Source: Anabaena sp. 4-3 (GTDB lineage Bacteria > Cyanobacteriota > Cyanobacteriia > Cyanobacteriales > Nostocaceae). Taken from it: DNA of 64,000 nucleotides. Under the pieces are notes generated by a model that saw only the letters and a list, made by a program, of their open reading frames with translations, searched no databases and was not told the DNA's origin. The translations under genes were made by a program, and so were the position numbers. The stretch covers positions 1-64,000 of the forward strand of contig NZ_LUHJ01000065.1 in assembly GCF_001597745.1 (NCBI RefSeq). The letters are read 5' to 3'. Positions 54,216 through 63,627 of this stretch are shown here, piece after piece (position 1 is the first letter of the stretch; each line of letters opens with the position of its first letter).

Positions 54216-54881
54216 TTATTTGCGGGCTTGCACGAGATAGCCACAACGATGTTCACCGTTGATCAGCCAATGGGTACGCTCAACTGTACAATCTGGCAGC
54301 ACCGCCGCAAACATTTCTAATTCGTGTCCGCAAACAGTGGGAAATGACTCAGCGACATTAGAAATTGCACAATTATGTTCCATGAAAATAAACTGTTCTG
54401 CCTGTGTTGAGTCAGGAGAATCTACAGGGTGATATTCCGCCATGAAACCTTCAGCTTTTCGCAGTTCTACTAACTTCGCTACCCGTTCTCGCAATGCGCC
54501 GTTACCTACGCGATCGCGATATTCTTGGGCTTTGCGTTCCCACTGTTTTTGTAAAATTGTCTTAAATTGGTCTTGTCCTACCGTTGCGGCTAAGGTATCC
54601 AGCAACGACACGGCAAAATCACCATGGCGATCGCTCACTCCTTTGTGTAGGCGATCGCGCCCTTGACGACTCAACTGATAAACGTGCTGTGGTCGCCCCA
54701 TCCCCACCTGTATTGAGGAATAAACAATTAACTCCTCCGCCTCCAAATCTTTGAGATGACGACGAATTGCTTGCGGGCTAACATCTAAAACTTCTGCGAG
54801 GTCGAACGCCGTCGCCTGGGAGTTTTTTAGGAGATATTCTAGGATCTCTTGCTTGGTTGAGGACTGTTGAGTGGTCGCCAT
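54216..54881 (-). CDS. sufR: SufR, iron-sulfur-sensing repressor of the suf operon
   Basis: A 221-residue DeoR-like regulator. The N-terminal winged helix covers about residues 9 to 75 (QEILEYLLKNSQATAFDLAEVLDVSPQAIRRHLKDLE). The C-terminal domain carries four cysteines, Cys171, Cys184, Cys198 and Cys213 (HNCAIS, TVCGHE, PDCTV, HRCGY), which in SufR supply ligands for the 4Fe-4S cluster. It is divergent from sufBCDS and should repress it when clusters are plentiful. Two motif-perfect operators lie in the spacer. A dispersed repeat (54886-54910) sits just upstream of its start. Confidence 0.95.
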   Translation of the reverse strand: MATTQQSSTKQEILEYLLKNSQATAFDLAEVLDVSPQAIRRHLKDLEAEELIVYSSIQVGMGRPQHVYQLSRQGRDRLHKGVSDRHGDFAVSLLDTLAATVGQDQFKTILQKQWERKAQEYRDRVGNGALRERVAKLVELRKAEGFMAEYHPVDSPDSTQAEQFIFMEHNCAISNVAESFPTVCGHELEMFAAVLPDCTVERTHWLINGEHRCGYLVQARK

Positions 54882-54941
54882 CTTCTCTACAAGACGCTCC
54901 GCGAACGTCCAAAAAAATTTTTTCAGAAAATTTGACTAAAA

Positions 54942-54955
54942 CAACATTGTTGTTG
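54942..54955. promoter_or_regulatory. SufR operator 1
   Basis: CAAC-N6-GTTG, with CAAC at 54942-54945 and GTTG at 54952-54955. It matches the SufR binding motif described in Synechocystis. It is the sufR-proximal site of two, with centres 45 bases apart. Confidence 0.8.
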
Positions 54956-54983
54956 TTAATCTAGCGTACAATAAGATTATATT

Positions 54984-55003
54984 AAACAACAAGCTTGTTG
55001 TTT
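54984..55003. promoter_or_regulatory. SufR operator 2
   Basis: AAACAACAAGCTTGTTGTTT is a perfect 20-bp palindrome that contains CAAC-N6-GTTG (54987-55000). It is the sufB-proximal site and, by symmetry, the better candidate for the high-affinity site. Confidence 0.85.
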
Positions 55004-55127
55004 TAGTCTATATTTTAATTGTAACAGCCGCTTAACCACTAGGCTAAATCAGATGGGAAGCAACCCAATACTCCCCGTCTTCCATCTTTAAAGAGAACCA
55101 CACACAGAACACAAGAGACCACTAGCG

Positions 55128-56567
55128 ATGAGTGCTACTGTCAAAACCTTAGTCAACCAGCCCTACAAGTACGGTTTCATAACGGATATCGAAACCGACA
55201 CGATTCCGCGTGGACTAAACGAAGACGTTATCCGCTTAATCTCCGCCAAAAAGAATGAACCGGAGTTCATGTTGGAGTTCCGTCTCAGAGCTTACCGCCA
55301 GTGGCTGAAAATGACCGAGCCAACCTGGCCGAGCGTCACATATCCACCAATTAATTATCAGGATATCATCTACTACTCCGCACCTAAGCAAAAAAAAGAA
55401 AAACTCAACAGCTTAGAAGAAGTAGATCCTACCCTGCTAGAAACCTTCGAGAAACTAGGTATTCCCCTATCTGAGCAGAAACGACTCGCCAACGTCGCCG
55501 TAGACGCGATTTTTGATAGCGTTTCCGTCGCCACCACCTTCAAAGAAACACTTGCCAAAGACGGCGTTATTTTCTGCTCAATTTCCGAAGCACTGCGGGA
55601 ACACCCAGAACTCGTGCAGAAATATTTGGGTAGCGTTGTCCCCATTGCTGACAACTACTTCGCCGCCCTCAACTCGGCGGTATTTAGTGACGGTTCCTTT
55701 GTCTACATTCCCAAAGGCGTGAAATGTCCAATGGAATTGTCTACCTACTTCCGCATCAACTCCGGCGATACAGGACAATTTGAACGGACTTTGATTGTCG
55801 CAGAAGAAGGTAGCTATGTTTCCTACTTGGAAGGTTGCACCGCACCAATGTACGACAGCAACCAACTGCACGCGGCGGTAGTTGAACTCGTCGCCCTCGA
55901 CAATGCGGAAATTAAATACTCCACCGTTCAAAACTGGTACGCCGGCGACGCTAACGGTAAAGGTGGTATTTACAACTTCGTCACCAAGCGCGGTTTGTGT
56001 CAAGGTGTAAATTCTAAAATTTCTTGGACACAAGTCGAAACTGGTTCGGCAATTACTTGGAAGTATCCCAGTTGTGTGTTAGTCGGTGATAACTCTGTCG
56101 GGGAATTCTACTCGGTGGCGTTGACTAACAATATGCAGCAAGCCGACACCGGAACGAAAATGATTCATGTCGGGAAAAATACCCGCAGCACTATCATTTC
56201 TAAGGGTATCTCCGCAGGTAATTCTAGTAATAGTTACCGGGGTTTGGTGAAGATTAATCCCAAGGCTGAAGGGGCGCGAAATTATTCTCAGTGTGACTCG
56301 ATGTTAATTGGGGATAATGCTCAGGCGAATACTTTCCCTTATATTCAGGTACAGAATCATACGGGAAAGGTGGAACATGAGGCTTCTACTTCTAAGATTG
56401 GGGAAGATCAACTGTTTTACTTTGCTCAACGTGGTATTTCTGCGGAAGATGCTATTTCTATGATGATTAGCGGTTTCTGCAAGGATGTGTTTAATCAGCT
56501 ACCTATGGAGTTTGCTGTTGAGGCTGATAAGTTGTTGAGTCTGAAGTTGGAAGGTAGTGTTGGTTAG
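55128..56567 (+). CDS. sufB: Fe-S cluster assembly protein SufB
   Basis: A 479-residue scaffold subunit of the SufBC2D complex, on which Fe-S clusters are built with sulfur from SufS. The family's beta-helix core is evident ([53 protein letters not shown]). The conserved Cys-bearing C-terminal region [19 protein letters not shown] is followed by [21 protein letters not shown]. First gene of the divergent suf operon, with a 246-base upstream region holding the SufR sites. Normal length. Confidence 0.96.
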   Translation: MSATVKTLVNQPYKYGFITDIETDTIPRGLNEDVIRLISAKKNEPEFMLEFRLRAYRQWLKMTEPTWPSVTYPPINYQDIIYYSAPKQKKEKLNSLEEVDPTLLETFEKLGIPLSEQKRLANVAVDAIFDSVSVATTFKETLAKDGVIFCSISEALREHPELVQKYLGSVVPIADNYFAALNSAVFSDGSFVYIPKGVKCPMELSTYFRINSGDTGQFERTLIVAEEGSYVSYLEGCTAPMYDSNQLHAAVVELVALDNAEIKYSTVQNWYAGDANGKGGIYNFVTKRGLCQGVNSKISWTQVETGSAITWKYPSCVLVGDNSVGEFYSVALTNNMQQADTGTKMIHVGKNTRSTIISKGISAGNSSNSYRGLVKINPKAEGARNYSQCDSMLIGDNAQANTFPYIQVQNHTGKVEHEASTSKIGEDQLFYFAQRGISAEDAISMMISGFCKDVFNQLPMEFAVEADKLLSLKLEGSVG

Positions 56568-56576
56568 TACCTGTTT

Positions 56577-56655
56577 TTAAACGCGGAGGGGCGCGGAGGA
56601 AACGCGGAGGTACGCGGAGAGAAGAGAGAAGAGAGAGAAGAGAGAGAAGAGAGAG
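56577..56655. repeat. CGCGGAGG and GAGAGAA repeat tract before sufC
   Basis: The sufB-sufC spacer contains about four copies of a (A)CGCGGAGG-like unit followed by about 45 bases of pure purine (GAGAGAA-type units), ending 4 bases before the sufC ATG. The purine tract supplies the only Shine-Dalgarno-like sequence for sufC. Confidence 0.8.
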
Positions 56656-56660
56656 AGAAC

Positions 56661-57449
56661 ATGATTGTTGAAAATAGTGAAGTTGTTTTGTCGGTACGTG
56701 ATTTGACGGCTGAGGTTGATGGTACTCCGATTTTGAAGGGTGTGAATCTTGAGGTGCGTTATGGTGAGATTCATGCCATCATGGGGCCGAATGGTTCTGG
56801 TAAGAGTACGTTTTCTAAGGTGTTGTCAGGACATCCAGCTTACACTGTGACTGGTGGTGAGGTGATTTTCCAGGGGCAGAATTTACTGGAAATGGAGCCG
56901 GAAGAACGGGCTAGGGCTGGTGTGTTTTTGGCGTTTCAATATCCTTTGGAAATTCCTGGCGTGAGCAATTTGGATTTCTTACGGGTGGCTTATAATTCCC
57001 GTCGTAAGGCTCAAGGTTTGGAAGAGTTAGATGCTTTCGATTTTGATGATTTGATTGAGGAAAAGTTGGAGGTGGTGAAGATGAATCCCGCTTTCCTCAG
57101 TCGTAGTGTGAATGAAGGTTTTTCTGGCGGTGAGAAGAAGCGCAATGAAATTCTACAAATGGCGTTGTTAGAACCAAAGTTGGCAATTTTGGATGAGACT
57201 GACTCTGGTTTAGATATTGATGCGCTGAAAATTGTGGCTCATGGTGTTAATCAATTGACTAGCCCGGAAAATGCCACGATTATGATTACTCACTACCAAC
57301 GCTTACTTGATTATATTGTTCCTGATTTTGTCCACGTGATGGCACGGGGTCAAATTATTACCAGTGGTGGTAAGGAATTGGCTCTGGAATTAGAATCTCG
57401 TGGTTATGACTGGCTGTTAGAAGAATCTGCTGTTGGGGTGGGTGTGTAA
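56661..57449 (+). CDS. sufC: Fe-S cluster assembly ATPase SufC
   Basis: The 262-residue ABC-type ATPase of the SufBC2D complex. Walker A is [13 protein letters not shown], the Q-loop region is [15 protein letters not shown], the signature is [12 protein letters not shown], and Walker B is [15 protein letters not shown] with an Asp-Glu catalytic pair; the switch His is in MITHYQRLL. The stop overlaps the sufD start by one base, so translation is coupled. Start assigned to the ATG at 56661 directly after a purine repeat tract. Confidence 0.96.
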   Translation: MIVENSEVVLSVRDLTAEVDGTPILKGVNLEVRYGEIHAIMGPNGSGKSTFSKVLSGHPAYTVTGGEVIFQGQNLLEMEPEERARAGVFLAFQYPLEIPGVSNLDFLRVAYNSRRKAQGLEELDAFDFDDLIEEKLEVVKMNPAFLSRSVNEGFSGGEKKRNEILQMALLEPKLAILDETDSGLDIDALKIVAHGVNQLTSPENATIMITHYQRLLDYIVPDFVHVMARGQIITSGGKELALELESRGYDWLLEESAVGVGV

Positions 57450-58792
57450 TGACTATACAAGTTTCTCCTAGTGCCATTCCTAACTCGGATGCTGTCAGTG
57501 TGACATCTACTCTGTTAGATAGAGATGCTTATTTGGTTGGGTTGTTAAATCAGGTAACTGTACCAGCAAGTGAGGGGTGGTTACAAGAATTACGTGATCG
57601 CGCGGCAAATTGGGTGCGTCATTCTACTATCCCTACTACCCGTGAGGAGGAATGGCGGTTTACTGATTTGTCTGAGTTACGCCAAGTAGAATTTCGTCGC
57701 GCTGTAGAGACGCGAGGAGTAGCGTCTCTACAAGATGCGGGCGATAACCGTTTGGTGTTTGTCAATGGTGTTTATGCGCCGGAGTTGTCAGCAGTTGCTA
57801 AATTACCGACTGGTGTAGTTGTCGGTAATTTATCGGCGTTGTCTCTACCCGAACAGGAACGGGTACAGCAACATTTAGCCCAAGCTGAGGGTGCATTAGA
57901 GGTATTTACTGCACTCAACACTGCGGGGATATCTGATGTGGCGGTTGTGTTGGTGGCGAAAAATGTCATCGTGGAAACGCCTATACATCTATTATTTATA
58001 ACTGTGGCTGGTGAGACAGCGACAATTTCCCAACCCCGGTGTTTGGTGGTGGCGGAAACTGGTTCACAGGTAAGTGTAGTTGAAGATTATCAGACTACTC
58101 TAGACGCAGAGGGGGTTTACCTCACCAATGCAGTTACGGAAATTGTTATTGCTGATAATGCCCATGTGAATCACACTAGAGTAGAGAGGGAGAGTAAACA
58201 AGCTTTCCACATTGGCAAAACTGCTGTGACTCAAGCACGTTACAGTCGTTATACTTGTCACGCCATTACTTTGGGTGGTAAGTTATCACGGCATAATTTA
58301 GAGATTTTGCAGACTGGTGAGCAAACAGAAACCACCCTCAACGGTTTGACGATGATTGGTGATAGTCAGGTGGCTGATACTCACAGTGCGATCGCACTCA
58401 ATCATCCCTATGGTACAAGTAAGCAATTACATAAATGTATTGTAGGCGATCGCGCTCACGCTGTCTTCAACGGTAAGGTTTTCGTTCCCAAACCAGCACA
58501 GTTAACCGACGCAGCCCAGTTAAACCGCAACTTGCTGCTTTCACCAAAAGCCAGAGTTGACACCAAACCCCAACTAGAAATCACCGCCGATAACGTCAAA
58601 TGCGCCCACGGTGCAACAGTCAGTCAGTTAGAAGACGATGAAATATTCTATCTGCAAAGTCGAGGTATTGATGCCAACGACGCACGCAAGTTATTAGTTA
58701 ACGCCTTCGCCGCCGAAATCATCAACCACATCCCAGTCGCTTCCTTGCGAGAAGAATTACTCCACACCGTCACTACCTGGAAACAGGGATGA
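57449..58792 (+). CDS. sufD: Fe-S cluster assembly protein SufD
   Basis: A 447-residue paralogue of SufB that completes the SufBC2D scaffold and helps iron entry. N-terminal helical region (ELRDRAANWVRHSTIPTTREEEWRFTDLSELR), then the beta-helix core (VSVVEDYQTTLDAEGVYLTNAVTEIVIADNAHVNHTRVE). The C-terminal SufBD signature is LEITADNVKCAHGATVSQLEDDEIFYLQSRGID. Residues about 86 to 95 are encoded by a palindromic dispersed repeat inserted in frame (57704-57731; see findings), in the segment RAVETRGVASLQDAG. Confidence 0.95.
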   Translation: MTIQVSPSAIPNSDAVSVTSTLLDRDAYLVGLLNQVTVPASEGWLQELRDRAANWVRHSTIPTTREEEWRFTDLSELRQVEFRRAVETRGVASLQDAGDNRLVFVNGVYAPELSAVAKLPTGVVVGNLSALSLPEQERVQQHLAQAEGALEVFTALNTAGISDVAVVLVAKNVIVETPIHLLFITVAGETATISQPRCLVVAETGSQVSVVEDYQTTLDAEGVYLTNAVTEIVIADNAHVNHTRVERESKQAFHIGKTAVTQARYSRYTCHAITLGGKLSRHNLEILQTGEQTETTLNGLTMIGDSQVADTHSAIALNHPYGTSKQLHKCIVGDRAHAVFNGKVFVPKPAQLTDAAQLNRNLLLSPKARVDTKPQLEITADNVKCAHGATVSQLEDDEIFYLQSRGIDANDARKLLVNAFAAEIINHIPVASLREELLHTVTTWKQG

Positions 58793-58920
58793 GGAAGATG
58801 AGGAAGATAAGGGAGATGAGGGGGATGAGGTAGACAAGGTAAAATCTATTACCCAATGCCCCATGCCCTATTCCCAACTAATGACTAATGACTAATGACT
58901 AATGACTAATGACTAACTAC
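58793..58920. repeat. STRR tracts between sufD and sufS
   Basis: Two adjoining tracts: purine-rich GATGAGG/GGGGATG units (about 58793-58835) and at least six TAATGAC heptamers (about 58877-58918) ending just before the sufS ATG. The second leaves no clear Shine-Dalgarno sequence for sufS. Confidence 0.8.
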
Positions 58921-58922
58921 CA

Positions 58923-60185
58923 ATGACTTACACTCCTACAAGAACCCTTGCTGATAAAGTCCGCGCTGACTTCCCGATATTGCATCAGGAAATCAATGAT
59001 AAACCCTTGGTTTATTTAGATAATGCGGCGACATCACAAAAACCCTTATTTGTATTAAATGCTCTGCGCGATTACTACGAGCAATATAATGCTAACGTAC
59101 ATCGGGGAGCGCATACCCTCAGTGCTAAAGCCACCGACGCTTATGAAGGCGCACGGGATAAAGTCGCTAAATTTATCAATGCTGCATCCCGTCAAGAAAT
59201 TGTTTTTACCCGCGACGCTAGCGAAGCCATTAACCTCGTCGCTTATAGCTGGGGAATGAACAATTTAAAAGCTGGGGATGAGATTATTTTGTCGGTGATG
59301 GAACACCACAGTAATATTGTTCCTTGGCAATTTGTGGCACAAAAAACAGGTGCAGTTCTCAAGTTTGTGGAATTGACACCAGAAGAAACTTTTGACTTGG
59401 AACAGTTTAAACAACTGATTTCCGAAAAAACTAAATTAGTCTCTATAGTTCATGTTTCTAACACACTGGGTTGTATTAATCCAGTGGCAGAGATTGCGAA
59501 AATTGCTCACAGATACGGCGCGAAATTCTTAGTTGATGCTTGTCAAAGTGTTCCCCATACACCTGTAGATGTCCAGCAAATTGGCTGTGACTGGTTAGTA
59601 GCATCTGGGCATAAAATGTGCGCTCCGACTGGTATCGGCTTTTTGTATGGTAAGTTGGAATTACTAGAGGGAATGCCACCATTTTTAGGCGGTGGTGAAA
59701 TGATTGCGGAGGTGTATTTAGACCATTCTACCTATGCAGAATTGCCGCATAAATTTGAAGCTGGTACACCTGCAATTGGGGAAGCGATCGCCCTCGGTGC
59801 AGCAGTAGATTATCTTACTAATATAGGTATGGATAAAATCCACGCCTACGAAGCAGAATTAACCGCTTATTTGTTCCAACAATTAGCACAAATTCCCCAA
59901 GTCAGAATCTACGGGCCTAAACCCGATGCCAAAGGAGAAGGTAGAGCCGCTTTAGCAGCATTTACCGTTGCAGGTATCCACGCCAACGACTTATCTACAT
60001 TATTAGATCAAGAAGGCGTAGCTATTCGCTCTGGACACCACTGCACACAACCATTACACCGCCACTTAGGTTTACCAGGCAACGCACGCGCTAGCCTATC
60101 TTTCTACAACACCCGCGAGGAAATTGATGTCTTCATCAAAGCACTCAAGGAAACCATTGACTTTTTTGCTGGTATCTTCGGTTAA
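58923..60185 (+). CDS. sufS: SufS-type cysteine desulfurase
   Basis: A 420-residue PLP enzyme (class II desulfurase) that takes sulfur from cysteine to feed the SufBCD scaffold. The PLP lysine is Lys231 in [18 protein letters not shown]. The persulfide cysteine is Cys374 in [16 protein letters not shown]-terminal [11 protein letters not shown] and [12 protein letters not shown] are typical of SufS rather than NifS/IscS. Last gene of sufBCDS. No sufE is in the window. Followed by a terminator-like hairpin. Confidence 0.95.
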   Translation: MTYTPTRTLADKVRADFPILHQEINDKPLVYLDNAATSQKPLFVLNALRDYYEQYNANVHRGAHTLSAKATDAYEGARDKVAKFINAASRQEIVFTRDASEAINLVAYSWGMNNLKAGDEIILSVMEHHSNIVPWQFVAQKTGAVLKFVELTPEETFDLEQFKQLISEKTKLVSIVHVSNTLGCINPVAEIAKIAHRYGAKFLVDACQSVPHTPVDVQQIGCDWLVASGHKMCAPTGIGFLYGKLELLEGMPPFLGGGEMIAEVYLDHSTYAELPHKFEAGTPAIGEAIALGAAVDYLTNIGMDKIHAYEAELTAYLFQQLAQIPQVRIYGPKPDAKGEGRAALAAFTVAGIHANDLSTLLDQEGVAIRSGHHCTQPLHRHLGLPGNARASLSFYNTREEIDVFIKALKETIDFFAGIFG

Positions 60186-60211
60186 AAATCCGCTAATTGC
60201 TGTCCACATTT

Positions 60212-60246
60212 CCCTGACTTCTTGAAAAAGTCGGGGATATTTTTTC
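60212..60246 (+). terminator. Terminator after sufS
   Basis: CCCTGACTT (60212-60220) pairs with AAGTCGGGG (60229-60237), with one G-T pair, followed by ATATTTTTTC. It is related to the hairpin at 53608-53640. Confidence 0.75.
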
Positions 60247-60373
60247 TCATCACTAATTTATCGAAAATTTGGGTTGAAAACCCCGTCCTTCTAGGACGGG
60301 TTTATACTCTTTGTGTTAGCATAAGTATGTGGTTAAGTGGTCGTTCGCGTAGCGTCTCCGTCAGGAGAAATCC

Positions 60374-61131
60374 ATGATTGTTTACGAGTTCAAGGTCAAA
60401 GGAAAGGATAAGCAATACAGAGCGATAGACGAAGCAATTCGTACTAGCCAATTCATTCAAAACAAGTGCTTGCGCTACTGGATGGACAACAAGGATTCAA
60501 AGGTAGATAAGTACGCATTGAATAAATATTGTGCGGTATTGGCTGCTGAATTTCCTTTTGCTGATGAACTTAACTCAATGGCTAGACAATCTGCTGCTGT
60601 TCGCGTAGCGTTCCCGTAGGGTACGTTCATGGTCAGCGATAGCTCGATTTTACGATAACTGCAAGAAAAAGATAAAGGGTAAAAAGGCTTTCCGAAGTTT
60701 AAGAAAAATTGTCGTTCGGTTGAATATAAATCAACTGGGTGGAGGCTTTCAGAAACTAGAAAAGCCATAACGTTTTCTGACAAGAAGGGGATTGGAACTT
60801 TAAAACTAAAAGGGACTTACGACCTTAACTATTACGACATCAAGCAAATTAAGCGCGTTCGTTTAGTACGTCGTGCTGATGGGTATTACGCTCAATTTGC
60901 GATTGATATTGTAGGGGCGAACGGCCGTTCGCCCCTACTTGAAACTCAACCCACGAATCAAGTTGTGGGACTTGACTTAGGATTAAAATATTTCATTGCC
61001 GATAATAAAGGTAATGTAGAACCATCACCCCAGTTTTACCGTAAGTCAGAAAAACAGTTAAACCGAGCTAACCGCAAAAAGTCCAAAAAGTTCAGCACGC
61101 CTTTAGGCTGGGGAGTGTCAATTCAGTTTTA
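60374..61131 (+). pseudogene. TnpB (RNA-guided nuclease family) remnant
   Basis: Begins MIVYEFKVKGKDKQYRAIDEAIRTSQF, a TnpB N-terminus. At about 60610 a dispersed repeat piece (TAGCGTTCCCGTAGGGTACG) shifts the frame, and a single-base loss near 60687 (GGTAAAAAGGCTTTCC) shifts it again. The third segment reads YNYYDIKQIK-like sequence (DLNYYDIKQIKRVRLVRR) and contains a 28-bp palindrome translated in frame as VGANGRSPL. It then has the first RuvC motif VVGLDLGLKYFIADNKG with its catalytic Asp. Sequence stops soon after KKSKKF, so the Glu and second Asp of the RuvC site and the zinc finger are lost. Non-functional. Confidence 0.85.
60911..60938. repeat. 28-bp perfect palindrome inside the tnpB remnant
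   Basis: GTAGGGGCGAACGG (60911-60924) is followed directly by its complement (60925-60938). The reading frame of tnpB continues through it. The hairpin at 63541-63566 before sbtA is a variant of the same sequence. Confidence 0.85.
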
Positions 61132-61229
61132 GCTGAAGAATTAGGGAATCAGTTAATACTATTGACACAGATATTGCTTGCCAGACTCAAAAACACAGTC
61201 ATTTTAAAATTACTACAAAAGGGGGGGCA

Positions 61230-61254
61230 GAGGTGCTGCCGACGGCAGCACCTC
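61230..61254. repeat. 25-bp GC-rich hairpin
   Basis: GAGGTGCTGCCG (61230-61241) and CGGCAGCACCTC (61243-61254) are perfect complements around one base, preceded by a run of G and followed by CCGTCCTCCTTT. It marks the passage from typical AT-rich Nostoc-like sequence to the more GC-rich stretch. It could be a transcription terminator or a mobile palindrome. Confidence 0.7.
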
Positions 61255-61336
61255 CGTCCTCCTTTAGAATGATTATCATTCTGGATAAGGGCATAATTTA
61301 TTTTCTGGAAGTCCCCAACGGCTAACGTCACTGATC

Positions 61337-61522
61337 ATGCTCCTCGACATGGCCCACCTGATTGCGGTCGTCGTGGGGATGCTGTTGGTTCAGGCCGGAA
61401 ACCGTTCTCAACTCGACTGGCACGGTGAGCGGGGGCTGAGTTTTCTGCAACTGGGGCTTCGAGAGATTGCTCGGCGGTGTGATCAACGACTGCCCTTGCC
61501 CACCTTCACCCCACTGCCCTAG
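61337..61522 (+). pseudogene. Possible transposase C-terminal remnant
   Basis: A 61-codon frame (MAHLIAVVVGMLLVQAGNRS, then WHGERGLSFLQLGLREIARR) resembles the C-terminal end of cyanobacterial IS4-like transposases, from memory of such tails. No DDE motif is present because the upstream part is missing. The base composition is clearly more GC-rich than the sequence before 61.2 kb. The bases to 61643 show nothing else. Confidence 0.4.
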
Positions 61523-61643
61523 CGAATTCCTCCGAAAGTCTATGCCCTGAAGCACTATCAGCAGGCATGAGACTCTCGGATTGAGTTCTCAAAGGTGATG
61601 ACCGTGGACGACAGAGTTTTCTGCACTACTAAGTGGTTTTGAG

Positions 61644-62581
<938 letters not shown>

Positions 62582-62824
62582 ATGAATAAGTTTGAATGGA
62601 GGCAGTCACAGCCAAAGTTGGATACGGATGAGGGGTGGGTCGTGCAAGTGTATGGCAGTAATCGCCGCTTGCTGTGTGTTTTAGAACCCTCCCACGGTTG
62701 GATCTTCTTGATCGGTTGCGGTGTTGGTTTACTGCTTTCAGTAATTTGGATTAACGCCGCTCGCTACAGTCCCCCCTTAGAGCCGACCCCACCAACAGAG
62801 TTACCCGTATTGCAAGTGGATTGA
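62582..62824 (+). CDS. Small single-helix membrane protein of unknown function
   Basis: An 80-residue protein. The N-terminal 38 residues are soluble (KFEWRQSQPKLDTDEGWVVQVYGSNRRLLCVLEPSHGW), then one membrane helix at about 39 to 58 (IFLIGCGVGLLLSVIWINAA), then a Pro-rich tail (YSPPLEPTPPTELPVLQVD). ATG with a GGAG 8 bases upstream. I do not recognise a family. It is the only intact gene between sbtB and sbtA, so a link to bicarbonate uptake is possible but unproven. Confidence 0.7.
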   Translation: MNKFEWRQSQPKLDTDEGWVVQVYGSNRRLLCVLEPSHGWIFLIGCGVGLLLSVIWINAARYSPPLEPTPPTELPVLQVD

Positions 62825-62999
62825 TATGAGCCATCCTAGGGGCGAGGTATTCTCCTTGAGACATCGTAATTGGGCCTCAAGGCGACCATACATGGTGCGC
62901 CTCATCACAGAGACGGGTTAGCTAAGGCAATATCTGCACGGGTTTCGGATGGGTCTATGGAATCGGTCGGCAAAAAGAGACAGACGCTCTCTGGTTACA

Positions 63000-63205
63000 C
63001 AGGGCAGGTGCGATCGCGGATCTCAGTGCTCCGCAGATCCAACCAGGTCAGCTAGACCAATCTAGCCAAGGCGGTCGTTTCTGCGACCGGGGTGTGTAAG
63101 GGGGTGAGGATAAATCAGCTGTGTAGCTGGCTCAACGGGGTCAACGGCTCTAGGTCGCGAATACGGTTGTAGCTGATCGCCAAATATTCGATCTGGTCTA
63201 GCCCA
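63000..63205 (-). pseudogene. Leucine-rich-repeat protein remnants
   Basis: Reading the minus strand from about 63205 gives LDQIEYLAISYNRIRDLEPL then TPLSQLHS and a stop. After frame breaks, from about 63045, LTWLDLRSTEIRDR follows. Both fit the internalin-like LRR pattern LxxLxLxxNxIxDLxPL. Interrupted by stops, so a decayed fragment. Confidence 0.45.
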
Positions 63206-63330
63206 GATCAAAGTGAGATATCAGAAATTTAGTTGTTGAACGCTGTCGACTAAGAAGTGTTCGAGGTTTTTGAGCGATCGCAATTCACATTAACCAAAGG
63301 TAGGGATCGCCAATCAAAAGAAAAACTTAT

Positions 63331-63390
63331 GATTTGAATTTGACATTACATTTCAAATCCATGTTAGAGAACGCAAAAATCTATGGATTT
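63331..63390 (+). promoter_or_regulatory. Candidate sbtA promoter/operator
   Basis: GATTTGAA (63331-63338) and TTCAAATC (63352-63359) form a perfect 8-bp inverted repeat 13 bases apart, with TTGACA (63340-63345) between the arms. A second inverted repeat AAATCCAT (63355-63362) / ATGGATTT (63383-63390) overlaps it. This is the layout expected of a regulator (LysR-type, for example) controlling carbon-uptake genes, but the regulator is not identified. The leader to sbtA would be about 260 bases. Confidence 0.5.
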
Positions 63391-63540
63391 CATGATACGC
63401 TCAAACACTATAGAGATTCAAGTATTGATAGATCAGGATTCATAGAGGGTGGTGCAGGACAGCTATCACCTTCCGTCTCCGTTCGCAGAGCGGCCATTTC
63501 TGAACACCCTGTTGACAGGTTCTCTCGTAAAACCTGTGCT

Positions 63541-63566
63541 GTAGGGGTGAAGCACTTCACCCTTAC
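63541..63566. repeat. GTAGGGGTGAAG palindromic repeat in the sbtA leader
   Basis: GGGTGAAG (63545-63552) and CTTCACCC (63555-63562) pair around two bases within a GTAGGGG...CCCTTAC frame, followed by TTTTTC. It is a variant of the palindrome at 60911-60938. It could act as a leader terminator. Confidence 0.7.
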
Positions 63567-63627
63567 TTTTTCAAGCTCACTTATCACAATAATCGCTCCT
63601 CGTTAGAGGAGGCTGAAGGAGGTATTA

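Larger units (their letters stand above)
60282..61131 (+). mobile_element. Decayed IS605-type (tnpB-only) element
   Basis: The left end has a hairpin CCCGTCCT/AGGACGGG (60282-60300). A tnpB remnant follows. It ends abruptly in CCTTTAGGCTGGGGAGTGTCA (about 61101-61121), which resembles a typical IS605-family right-end hairpin. The tnpB 3' part is missing, so an internal deletion has joined the gene to the right end. No tnpA is present. Confidence 0.7.
62825..63627. other. Long decayed region before sbtA
   Basis: About 800 bases with no intact gene. Contents: unassigned sequence to about 62990, leucine-rich-repeat remnants on the minus strand (about 63000-63205), two HIP1-type GCGATCGC sites (about 63011, 63274), inverted repeats (63331-63390) and a palindromic repeat (63541-63566). 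Confidence 0.5.

Noticed and set aside
58870-58920. TAATGAC tandem repeats considered as a CRISPR or origin iteron array
   Set aside because: Units are 7 bases with no spacers, and the same heptamers occur at several unrelated places, typical of STRR sequences.
62870-63055. 61-codon frame in the sbt island
   Set aside because: No ribosome-binding site and it lies antisense to the LRR remnants; no family resemblance.
63334-63606. 90-codon frame upstream of sbtA
   Set aside because: TTG start, crosses the promoter inverted repeats and the palindromic repeat, no recognisable domain.
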